Shown here: one piece after another, positions 1 through 5,900 of the stretch
How the letters are laid out: each line of letters opens with the position of its first letter
Position numbering within the stretch: position 1 is the stretch's first letter
NCBI GenBank assembly: GCA_003662985.1
Contig: QMZD01000125.1
Location: 1 to 5,900, forward strand
DNA: 5,900 nt
From: Archaeoglobales archaeon
GTDB taxonomy: Archaea > Halobacteriota > Archaeoglobi > Archaeoglobales > Archaeoglobaceae
Direction: 5' to 3'
Position numbers and translations under genes: made by a program
Notes under the pieces: generated by a model
What the model saw: only the letters and a program-made list of their open reading frames with translations
Database searches by the model: none
What the model was told of the DNA's origin: nothing

Positions 1-24
1 ATTAATATTTTCAACCTTAAGCAC
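1..24 (-). CDS. livF: LivF-type ABC transporter ATP-binding protein, first 8 codons only
   Basis: Only the N-terminus is in the window: a GTG start followed by codons reading M-L-K-V-E-N-I-N, running off the left edge. That opening is typical of LivF, the second ATPase of branched-chain amino acid-type ABC importers, which pairs with LivG at the cytoplasmic face. The start is supported by an AGGTGAT ribosome binding site at 29-35, four bases upstream and overlapping the last codons of livG, and by the one-base gap after the livG stop. The gene order binding protein, LivH, LivM, LivG also predicts livF here. No ATPase motif is visible because so little of the gene is present, so the identity rests on the start, the opening residues and the context. 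Confidence 0.72.
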
Positions 25-25
25 G

Positions 26-757
26 CTAATCACCTATCAGAATCCTCCTAACCTCCTCATCATCCAGAATCTCCTTTCCACCCTCTTTTAGAACTTCACC
101 CTCGTGCATGACCACTATTCTATCTGAGTACTCTCCTACAACCTCCATATCATGCTCGACGATCACTGCGGCGATATTTTGCTCTTCGATAAAACCTACA
201 ATCGTTTGCATAACCTCATCCCTCTCCTCTAAACTTATCCCGGCTGTGGGCTCATCGAGTAGTATTAACTTCGGTTTAAGCGAGAGTGCCATGGCAACAT
301 CGAGGAGTTTCCTCTGACCGTGTGGTAGCTCACTAACGAGCTTTATTGGTATGTTGAGAGTTTCTAGGAGCTTTATTGCCTCCTCTCTCGCTTTATCGAA
401 TCTGTCTTTGGTTCTGTAGAAGATGTGCGAAATTCCTTCGTGCGAAAAGATTGAAACGAGAACGCTATCTAACGTCGTGAGATTCTCATAAATGGCCGGT
501 ATCTGAAAACTTCTTCCGATACCGATTTTTACCCTTTTGTGAGCTGTAAGATTTGTGATATCTCTTCCATCAAAGAGAACCTTACCAGAATCGGGTTTTA
601 GACCACCCGATATGAGATTAACTAGTGTCGTCTTTCCGCTTCCGTTTGGTCCCACTACCGAGATAATTTCGCCATCTCCCACACTTATGCTTACTCCATC
701 AACAGCATGAACCTCTCCAAAGTACTTTTTGAGGCTCTCGGTTCTTAGTACCTCCAT
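26..757 (-). CDS. livG: LivG-type branched-chain amino acid ABC transporter ATP-binding protein
   Basis: This is the cytoplasmic ATPase subunit that powers the LivH/LivM channel. With the start chosen here (243 residues, normal for LivG) the motifs fall in order: Walker A GPNGSGKT at about 36-43, Q-loop Gln in GRSFQ at about 85, signature LPHGQRK at about 144-150, Walker B LILLDE at about 164-169, and the switch histidine in VEHD at about 202. The signature has Pro where many ABC proteins have Ser, but LPYG-type forms are common in Liv ATPases, so it is not a defect. The C-terminal EVLKEGGKEILDDEEVRRI segment matches the usual LivG/LivF tail. The ATG at 757 shares its A with the livM stop (TAATG) and has GGAGG at 766-770, eight bases upstream. 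An in-frame ATG at 772 would add five residues (248 aa) but has a poorer site. The reading frame is intact. Confidence 0.93.
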   Translation of the reverse strand: MEVLRTESLKKYFGEVHAVDGVSISVGDGEIISVVGPNGSGKTTLVNLISGGLKPDSGKVLFDGRDITNLTAHKRVKIGIGRSFQIPAIYENLTTLDSVLVSIFSHEGISHIFYRTKDRFDKAREEAIKLLETLNIPIKLVSELPHGQRKLLDVAMALSLKPKLILLDEPTAGISLEERDEVMQTIVGFIEEQNIAAVIVEHDMEVVGEYSDRIVVMHEGEVLKEGGKEILDDEEVRRILIGD

Positions 758-1697
758 TAACCGATCCTCCATCTTTTCTCGATTTCACCCATTAAACCTG
801 TTGGAACAAATATTACGATCGAGACTATTAGAATTCCAAAAGCGAGATACCAGTAAAGGGCTGCCGACGAAATTATTGCTTTGAGATAGGTGAATAAAAA
901 TGATCCTACGATTGGGCCGATAAAAGACGTGTAACCACCGAGGAGAGTCATTGCGACGAACTCTCCAGAACGCAATACGCTCAGAACATCGTCTGGAGAA
1001 ATCTGTCCTAGATATAAAGCGTACATAGCTCCCGCAATTCCAGCAAAAAGACCAGAAATTGTGAAAGCTGCAAGCCGTAACTCATAATAGACACTCCAGC
1101 AAATCTTGCCCTAAGCTCGCTATCTCTTATAGCTTGAAGGGTAAGGCCAAATGGGGATCGGAGTATAATTCTCAGGCAGAAAAGACTAATAAAGAATGTA
1201 ACGACGATGTAATAATAGAATTCAGTGATCGAGCCTACTTCATGTCCGAAGATGTGCACAGAATAAATTCTTATCCCATCATCACCTCCTGTTATCGGCC
1301 TTAGTTTGTGGGCAAGGGCATAAAAAAGCTGGCTTATCGCAATCGTGAGCATTGTAAAATAAATTCTCGTGTGTCTTACGCAAATCAAACCCACAAGCAC
1401 GGCAAGGGCGATGGATGATATGATACTCACTGGGAGCAAAATTTCGAGTGAGGTTATGTTGAAGTGCTTTACAAGCAAACCAGCGCTGTATGCGCCACAT
1501 CCGAAGAAGAGAGCATGACCAAAAGATAGAAGCCCAGTATAGCCGAGGAGAACATTTAGCGAGAGTGCTGCGATGCCAAATACCAACGCAAGCCCGGTGA
1601 GGTAGGTTACGTATTCTCCCCCCAAGGGGATTATAAAAAGTACGATGACGAATGGGATGTAGAGGAAGAGTTTTCTATTCTTCAACTCATCCCTCAA
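757..1697 (-). pseudogene. livM: LivM-type branched-chain amino acid ABC permease, broken by a one-base frameshift
   Basis: LivM is one of two membrane permeases of Liv-type importers. The first frame gives 229 residues and stops at 1008-1010. It is rich in membrane segments and has the family motif LGYTGLLSFGHALFFGCGAY at residues 51-70. After Tyr207 this frame turns into non-family sequence. The neighbouring frame continues correctly as RLAAFTISGLFAGIAGAMYA, then LLGGYTSFIGPIVGS (the ATPase-coupling loop) and a VPTGLMGE tail, to the TAA at 757-759. Adding one base near 1076-1077 (TACGG to TACCGG on the coding strand) restores a protein of about 313 residues, the normal length. The start is TTG at 1697, with GGAGGTG at 1704-1710 six bases upstream, overlapping the end of livH by 11 bases. 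This is either a true mutation or a sequencing error. As written the gene lacks its last third in frame. Confidence 0.9.
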
Positions 1698-2556
1698 CCT
1701 CTACACCTCCGAACAGACCGCTTGGTTTTACAATTAGAACGACGATCATAATAAGATAAACGATTGCAAGTTCTATCGCCGGAAACATAGAAATTCCAAA
1801 CGATCTTACCAATCCGATTAGGAGTGAGGCGACAAGAGCCCCCTTTATACTGCCCATCCCTCCTACAACCAGCACGACGAGGGCAAGGATGAGCATATCA
1901 ACGTCGAGTCCAATCCAAGCGCCTGTGATTGGAAGCATCAGTCCGCCTGCAAATCCAGCGAGAAAACAGCCAAGAAAGAAGGTTAGAGCGTAAACCCAGT
2001 TAACGTTTACACCAAAAGCACTTGTGACCTCTGTATCAAATGAGGTGGCTCTTATAATCATCCCAACCTTCGTTTTTATGAGAAGGAACCACAGCAGTGC
2101 AGCAAGAACGGCAGCAATAACTATCAAATAGATATTGTAGAGTGGAACAACAGGCCCTCCCAGGGATATTACGCCAAGTTTAAATGTGATTGTTGGATCT
2201 GAAATGGGCATGCTTCCCCAGAGGATCCTAAAAACGTCCATGAAAACAAATATCATACCGTAAGTTAGCAGCAACTCGAAGAGTTCCCCTCTGCCGTAAA
2301 CGTTCTTTAGTAATCCCCTTTCGAAAGCGATCCCAACAATTCCGGCAATGGCTCCCGCTATGAAAGGTGCTGCAAGGTGCAACGCAGGATCTGTTGAAAG
2401 GCGTGTGATTGAGTACGCTATGAAGACCCCCATGAGATAAAAGCTTCCATGGGCAAAGTTAACGACTCTCAAAATACCCCATATTATTGTTAAGCCCGTC
2501 GCAACCAAAAATAAAATAGAGGCAAAAATTAAACCGTTTATAATTTGGGGAATCAT
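1687..2556 (-). CDS. livH: LivH-type branched-chain amino acid ABC transporter permease
   Basis: This 289-residue integral membrane protein forms the translocation path together with LivM. It opens with a hydrophobic helix (IINGLIFASILFLVATGLTI) and then the LivH hallmark RVVNFAHGSFYLMG at about 30-43. A cytoplasmic loop at 169-184 has the family's RAT...AFGVN pattern, the ATPase-coupling segment VVGGMGSIKGALVASLL lies at about 230-246, and the tail VLIVKPSGLFGG at about 273-284 is typical. About eight hydrophobic stretches are visible. The ATG at 2556 lies ten bases after the stop of the solute-binding gene, with AAGGG at 2564-2568. The gene overlaps the livM start by 11 bases, so translation is probably coupled. 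The frame is intact and the length is normal. Substrate specificity cannot be read from the permease. Confidence 0.94.
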   Translation of the reverse strand: MIPQIINGLIFASILFLVATGLTIIWGILRVVNFAHGSFYLMGVFIAYSITRLSTDPALHLAAPFIAGAIAGIVGIAFERGLLKNVYGRGELFELLLTYGMIFVFMDVFRILWGSMPISDPTITFKLGVISLGGPVVPLYNIYLIVIAAVLAALLWFLLIKTKVGMIIRATSFDTEVTSAFGVNVNWVYALTFFLGCFLAGFAGGLMLPITGAWIGLDVDMLILALVVLVVGGMGSIKGALVASLLIGLVRSFGISMFPAIELAIVYLIMIVVLIVKPSGLFGGVEVEG

Positions 2557-2566
2557 CGATCATCCC

Positions 2567-3903
2567 TTACCACTTCGCAATCCAATCCGTACCTTTCATG
2601 AAAGCTGGAGGCTCGTGTTTTGATGGTTCGAGCGTTATTTTAGGCTTGTAAAGATATGGTAGACCGTATCCCTTGGTATCTTCAGCAAGCACACCGCATT
2701 CAATTGTCCAGAGCACTCTGTGGTCCTCCTTTCTCATAATGCCTTCTCCATAGGGTGTGGAAACCTTCCTTAAGTTCTCCATCGCATCTCTGATTTCATC
2801 TCTAGTTGGAAATGCCCCTTTCTCATCGTATGCTTTCTCTACTGCTGCTTTAAAGGTGTAGAACGATGAGATTATATCAGCTACAGCCCCCATCTCCAAG
2901 TTACCGTACTTTTTCTTATACCAGATGAGGATATTACGGTATTCCTCGTATTCTATGGAACCCTGATTGAATGGCTGTGGATGTCCAAAGACCGGAATAT
3001 CTCTGCCTATGGCTGGGTAGAAATCCCAGTATCCCTCGAGTATTGTGTTGCCGCCAGTTCCTTTTAGAAGCTTATAGGGAATTAGTTGATCCACGAATCT
3101 CGTAAAATCGGTTCCCCAGAGGCTCGTGAAGATGAAGTCTGGTTTCGCCTCAACAAGTTCTGAAACGTATGGAGTGTAGTCTGGAGAGAAAATCTTTGGA
3201 TAGAGTGGATCGAGTAGCTCAGCATCGGGCATCAATTTTTTGATTGCTGCAGTGAAGTAGTTGTAATTGTCATAACCGTAAGCGTAGTCCTGATGAATTT
3301 GGGCTATAACCTTGGTTTCAGGGAATAGCTCTTTCACCATGTACGCTGCCTGCACAGCATGGGAGGTGGTAGAATTTGCTGTATGGAACACCCAATCAAA
3401 AACACCCTTTGATGGATCTTCAGGATCCTTCCACGTGCCATATTCCGCTCTTGCTTGGCACTGTAAGAAAAACGTGTTATTCTCATCACATACGGGAGCG
3501 ACAGCGAGAGTGTGGTTTGTGCCCGGAATACCCGTCACAACGTCAACTTTATCCTGCAAACACAGTTTTTTCGCCTTCTCGACAGTATCTGATGGGCTAA
3601 GTCCCTGATCTTCATGTACAACCTTAACCTTAGCTCCCGCAATTCCCCCAGCGGCGTTTACCTGTTCGACGAGATAGTCTAATTGTTATGTGCTGGCACA
3701 CCAAAGGCTGCAGCAGGACCGGCTCTGAAGGATATTATTCCGATCTTTAACTCTTTTGGTGGTGTCGGAGTGGGCTTGGGGGTTGGAGTAGGAGTTGGTG
3801 TGGGAGTTGCGGCCGGTTTCTGTGGTTGTGCATATCCTAGTAACGCTCAAGCTGCACCAGCACCTAACAGCTTTAAGAAATCCCTCCTTGTGGGTTTGTA
3901 CAT
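2567..3903 (-). pseudogene. Branched-chain amino acid-type ABC solute-binding protein, broken by a nonsense codon and a frameshift
   Basis: This is the extracytoplasmic receptor of the Liv system (Peripla_BP_6 / LivJ-K type). From the ATG at 3903 it reads a twin-arginine signal, TRRDFLKLLGAGAA (residues 5-18), then an in-frame TGA at 3847-3849 (codon 19), ALLGYAQPQ, a Thr-Pro linker (33-49), and the mature start KELKIGIISFRAGPAAAFG. After Asn73 the frame breaks near 3685. The other frame continues as LDYLVEQVNAAGGIAGAKVK and on to WIAKW and TAA at 2567. Restoring one base (for example CATAACAATTAG to CATAACCAATTAG on the coding strand) and replacing the TGA gives about 445 residues, normal for the family. 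Later family-like segments include HQDYAYGYDNYNYF and KPDFIFTSLWGTDF. The longest open piece (TTG at 3559, 330 aa) lacks the signal and the first part of lobe 1, so it should not work. An ATG at 3921 is also in frame, but the ribosome binding site and TATA position favour 3903. Confidence 0.9.
3757..3807 (-). repeat. Thr-Pro codon repeat (linker of the solute-binding protein)
   Basis: A run of ACN-CCN codons encodes alternating Thr and Pro (residues 33-49 of the solute-binding protein, with one Lys). Such linkers often tether archaeal binding proteins away from the membrane or cell surface. On the plus strand it appears as a GGNGTN low-complexity stretch that creates a false Gly-Val open frame. 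Tracts like this can vary in length by slippage, but the frame is kept through this one. Confidence 0.85.
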
Positions 3904-3906
3904 ACC

Positions 3907-3912
3907 ATCACC
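3907..3912 (-). promoter_or_regulatory. Ribosome binding site GGTGAT deciding the solute-binding protein start
   Basis: GGTGAT sits three bases before the ATG at 3903. It pairs with the 3' end of archaeal 16S rRNA (inferred), in the same GGTGAT register used before livF at 29-35. It lies downstream of the alternative ATG at 3921, so it supports the shorter form beginning M-Y-K-P-T-R-R, which places the twin-arginine motif right after the start. Confidence 0.6.
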
Positions 3913-3934
3913 AATTTTCATTAAAGATTTTTAA

Positions 3935-3943
3935 AATATTTAT
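3935..3943 (-). promoter_or_regulatory. Candidate archaeal TATA box for the Liv operon
   Basis: The minus strand reads ATAAATATT here, preceded by an A-rich stretch (GCAAAAATC) that could serve as a BRE. Archaeal transcription usually starts about 25 bases downstream of the TATA centre, which would be near 3912-3915, giving a leader of about ten bases before the ATG at 3903. That spacing also argues against the ATG at 3921. AT-rich intergenic DNA yields chance matches, and CTTATAAT near 4078-4085 is a competing candidate with a leader of about 150 bases. Confidence 0.4.
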
Positions 3944-3999
3944 GATTTTTGCAGAAATTAGAAGTTTTAGAAGTTTGTCTTTTCCCGAAATTACCTTCC

Positions 4000-4018
4000 A
4001 CTCCAGCCTGTGTGGAGT
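4000..4018. repeat. Short inverted repeat, possible operator or hairpin
   Basis: ACTCCA at 4000-4005 is matched by its reverse complement TGGAGT at 4013-4018 across a seven-base loop. It lies about 60 bases upstream of the candidate TATA box of the Liv operon, so it could be a binding site for an activator or repressor. It is GC-richer than the surrounding DNA. A six-base stem can arise by chance, and no T-tract follows directly, so a terminator role is weaker. Confidence 0.3.
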
Positions 4019-4192
4019 TTGAGGAGAAAGCGATGAGATAGACAATTAGAGAGAAAGAAAAGGAAGCGTCAACACAGAAATTATAAGTTTGAATTCTCCT
4101 AGGATCATTTTTTCTCATCGAATTGACTGAGAGATACTGAAATTAAAGTTGGAAAAGCTTGGTGAAATGCTAATCGGTCAGATACCATGGGG

Positions 4193-4213
4193 TTTTAAAA
4201 TTAAATGCAAAAA
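4193..4213 (-). terminator. T-rich termination region after the Fe-S gene
   Basis: Directly after the TAA stop of the Fe-S gene the transcript would read TTTTTGCATTTAATTTT. Archaeal RNA polymerase commonly terminates at such oligo-T tracts without a stem-loop. The tracts are short and lie in AT-rich DNA, so this is a plausible but unproven end to the redox-pair transcript. Confidence 0.35.
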
Positions 4214-5356
4214 TTAGGTTTTTATAACCTCCAACAAGATTTCCGCAATGTCTTTAACCTCGATATCTATGTTTTCGGATTTTGCAGCATCTTCGAGCAT
4301 CATCAAACATATTGGGCAGGATGTGACTAGGAGATTAGCGGTCTCTGCCGCCTCTTTTATCCTGATCTTTGCTGGACTATCTTTTCCACCCAGGTAGTCC
4401 GTGTAGAAATTTCCACTCCCTCCACCACAGCAAAATGCATTTTTCCTGTTTCTTGGCATTTCGACAAAGATCAGACCAGGAATCTCCTTAAGAATCTTTC
4501 TTGGTTCTTCGTACAAACCATTCCATCTTCCAAGAAAACATGGATCATGGTAGGTAGCTTTGGCATTCACTTTCCCGAGATTGAGTTTCTTACTCCTTAG
4601 TAGGCTATAGAGTAACTGTGTATGGTGCAAAACATTAAACTCTGCACCAAACTCGGGGTAGTAATTTCTAAACGCGTTGAATGCGTGAGGATCGGGAGTG
4701 ATGATTTTTCTGACTCCTTCACTCTCGAACTTCTGTAGATTGTTGCGAGCTATCTCCGCAAACAGACCGAATTCACCCATTATCCTAACCTCATTCCCTT
4801 CGCAAGTTTCGTCTCTCATGACTCCAAAGTCTACTTCAGCCATCTCCATAAGTTCCTTGAGCGCTTTCAGTGCTTTTTTAGCTCTACTATCGTAAGAGGC
4901 TACACAACCAGCATAGAGCAAATATTCATTCTTATCGTAGTACTTCCCTTCGGCCCATTCTAGCCTTTTTGATTTTTTCTCCCCCCATGGATTGCCAAAT
5001 TTCGCAATATTGCTGAAAAAATCGGCAACTTTTGATGGAACTAGCCCATTTTCGACCATGTCCGCCCTTGCATGGATGAAAACATCTACCAATTGGTCAC
5101 TGAACTTGAAAACACAATTTTCAACACAGTTTCTGCACGTCGAACATGAGTACATGATCTCACCGAGGTGCCCGCTCCAACTTATCTCTTCATTCAAGAA
5201 TGCTCTTATCAGCCACATTCTTCCACCGGAGAAATAGCTCTCAAACTTGTACTTTGCGTATGATGGGCAATTTATTCTTGAATAATCGGAAGGATACTTG
5301 CAATAACCACACCTGAAACATCTGTGAACTATTTCGGTATAATCAAACTCCACCAT
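4214..5356 (-). CDS. HdrD/GlcF-like iron-sulfur oxidoreductase subunit with CCG motifs
   Basis: This 380-residue, probably cytoplasmic, electron-transfer protein is likely the partner of the adjoining FAD oxidase. Two N-terminal 4Fe-4S motifs are visible: C13, C16, C19 with C30-Pro, and C71, C74, C77, C81. The C-terminal CCG motif is complete: C273, C309-C310, C347 and C350, which fits the CX31-39CCX35-36CXXC pattern that binds the noncubane cluster in heterodisulfide reductase HdrB/HdrD. An earlier copy is degenerate: C151 and C185 remain, but E186 replaces the second Cys and D222/A225 occupy the CXXC positions. The same layout occurs in HdrD, GlpC and GlcF relatives, so true heterodisulfide reductase activity should not be assumed. 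The ATG at 5356 is one base after the oxidase stop, with GGGAGGT at 5365-5371 eight bases upstream, so the two are probably co-translated. The frame is intact. Confidence 0.9.
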   Translation of the reverse strand: MVEFDYTEIVHRCFRCGYCKYPSDYSRINCPSYAKYKFESYFSGGRMWLIRAFLNEEISWSGHLGEIMYSCSTCRNCVENCVFKFSDQLVDVFIHARADMVENGLVPSKVADFFSNIAKFGNPWGEKKSKRLEWAEGKYYDKNEYLLYAGCVASYDSRAKKALKALKELMEMAEVDFGVMRDETCEGNEVRIMGEFGLFAEIARNNLQKFESEGVRKIITPDPHAFNAFRNYYPEFGAEFNVLHHTQLLYSLLRSKKLNLGKVNAKATYHDPCFLGRWNGLYEEPRKILKEIPGLIFVEMPRNRKNAFCCGGGSGNFYTDYLGGKDSPAKIRIKEAAETANLLVTSCPICLMMLEDAAKSENIDIEVKDIAEILLEVIKT

Positions 5357-5357
5357 C

Positions 5358-5900
5358 TTACTCTACCTCCCAGTTTCCGGGACTCATTATGTTGTTCGGG
5401 TCAAGTAATTGCAGTATCTTTCTCATCAATTCTTTCGTAGTGGAATCCATTCTCTCCAGAATTAGTTTCTGCGCCGGAAGTTCAGCTTTCCAAGGGATGC
5501 CACCCATCTCCAAAACGACTTTGTTGGTTTCATGCAGAGCTTTTCGAGCTCTCTCAACATCCTCCTCATCTGCCCTATTAAATGGATAGGCATATGCAAA
5601 CATCATGCAATGCGCTCTGCCGATGACCCGGATGTTGAATGCGTAGGTAATATCGATTCTCTCGGCTATCTCAAGTCCCTTCCTGTATGCATCGCCAAAC
5701 AGCTCTACAGGCAAAATCGCTCCGACGTACTCAAATCCGCCACCCTTTCGTACATCGGCAAATCTCACAAGTTGTGACATCGGTTCTTGGAGAAACATGG
5801 CCTTCATAGCTGGGGTGAGCATGAGAAAACCCCCCTCTTTCCGAGTTATGTACTCCCTAACAGCGTTTCTTACTATCTTTTTCTTCAGCTCCATTTCCTC
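5358..5900 (-). CDS. FAD-linked oxidase (VAO / D-lactate dehydrogenase-like), C-terminal part
   Basis: About 180 residues are visible and the frame stays open to the right edge, so the gene starts outside the window. The family is usually about 450-550 residues, and the N-terminal FAD-binding domain is not seen. The visible part resembles the FAD-oxidase C-terminal domain of 4-cresol dehydrogenase, vanillyl-alcohol oxidase and D-lactate dehydrogenase-type enzymes: a FNIRVIGRAHCMMFAYAYPF strand region, an ERARKALHETNKVVLEMGG helix, and the closing LLDPNNIMSPGNWE, where such enzymes end with a DPxNIxxPGKW-like motif. These enzymes oxidise hydroxy acids or phenolic side chains and pass electrons on, here presumably to the Fe-S protein encoded one base downstream. 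The substrate cannot be told from this piece. The ATG at 5894 is probably internal, because starting there would remove the FAD domain. Confidence 0.85.
   Translation of the reverse strand, partial: EEMELKKKIVRNAVREYITRKEGGFLMLTPAMKAMFLQEPMSQLVRFADVRKGGGFEYVGAILPVELFGDAYRKGLEIAERIDITYAFNIRVIGRAHCMMFAYAYPFNRADEEDVERARKALHETNKVVLEMGGIPWKAELPAQKLILERMDSTTKELMRKILQLLDPNNIMSPGNWEVE

Larger units (their letters stand above)
3904..4213. other. Intergenic region between the redox pair and the Liv operon
   Basis: This AT-rich stretch of about 310 bases has no convincing gene. On the minus strand it holds, in order of transcription, T-rich tracts just after the Fe-S gene, an eight-base palindrome TCCTAGGA at 4097-4104, a second TATA-like CTTATAAT near 4078-4085, a short inverted repeat at 4000-4018, and a TATA-like box at 3935-3943. 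A 65-codon minus frame at 3921-4118 has no ribosome binding site and a composition unlike a protein gene, so I do not call it. I see no structured RNA, tRNA or riboswitch motif. Confidence 0.6.

Noticed and set aside
1060..1090. Programmed ribosomal frameshifting in livM
   Set aside because: There is no slippery heptamer, and LivM is normally made from a single frame. A simple one-base loss explains the break.
1282..1500. Minus-strand 72-codon Cys/His-rich frame
   Set aside because: It lies entirely inside livM in another frame. The livM frame here has strong family motifs.
3312..3608. Two overlapping plus-strand frames opposite the solute-binding gene
   Set aside because: They are antisense shadows of a well-supported protein, with no start signals or motifs of their own.
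3847..3849. TGA read as selenocysteine in the solute-binding protein
   Set aside because: It sits in the hydrophobic core of a Tat signal peptide, where selenocysteine has no plausible role, and the same gene has a second lesion.
3683..3934. Plus-strand open frame of 83 codons rich in Gly-Val repeats
   Set aside because: It is the antisense of the Thr-Pro linker and signal region of the solute-binding gene. The repeats are a by-product of the CCN/ACN codons.
3921..4118. Minus-strand 65-codon frame in the intergenic region
   Set aside because: It has no ribosome binding site, no recognisable motif and a low-complexity Ser/Phe/Asn composition. It spans the candidate promoter region.
4158..4216. 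Tiny plus-strand frame of 16 codons with a GGTGAA-like site before its ATG
   Set aside because: It is too short and AT-rich to support, has no homology signal, and overlaps the stop codon of the Fe-S gene.

Overview
The window looks like archaeal chromosome, most likely a thermophilic euryarchaeon near Archaeoglobales (inference). The basis is AGA/AGG-rich arginine usage, tightly packed minus-strand operons with strong GGAGG and GGTGAT ribosome binding sites, an AT-rich TATA-like element with a short leader, and a Tat-type signal followed by a Thr-Pro linker on the solute-binding protein. No 16S or other marker gene is present, so the taxon is not proven.

All supported genes lie on the minus strand, so transcription runs from high to low coordinates. 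From 5900 to 4214 there is a coupled redox pair: the C-terminal part of an FAD-linked oxidase (VAO/D-lactate dehydrogenase-like) and, one base after its stop, a HdrD/GlcF-like iron-sulfur protein with two N-terminal 4Fe-4S motifs and CCG-type cysteine motifs. A roughly 310-base gap (3904-4213) follows, with T-rich tracts just after the redox pair, a short inverted repeat, and a TATA-like box before the next operon.

From 3903 to the left edge is a branched-chain amino acid (Liv/HAAT)-type ABC transporter in the usual order: solute-binding protein, LivH permease, LivM permease, LivG ATPase, and the first eight codons of the LivF ATPase. The genes overlap or are spaced by 10 bases or fewer, so they should be one transcript. 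Such a system captures a substrate outside the membrane and imports it using ATP. The true substrate is unknown; next to the redox pair it could be an organic acid or aromatic compound instead of an amino acid.

The most notable observation is that this transporter is broken as written. The solute-binding gene carries an in-frame TGA inside its signal peptide and a one-base frameshift near 3685, and livM carries a one-base frameshift near 1077. In each frameshift the other frame continues the protein family pattern exactly, so these are lesions in recognisable genes, not wrong gene calls. LivH, LivG, the Fe-S gene and the visible oxidase part are intact. Either the operon is decaying or the sequence has errors. 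I found no CRISPR, mobile element, RNA gene or clearly new system.
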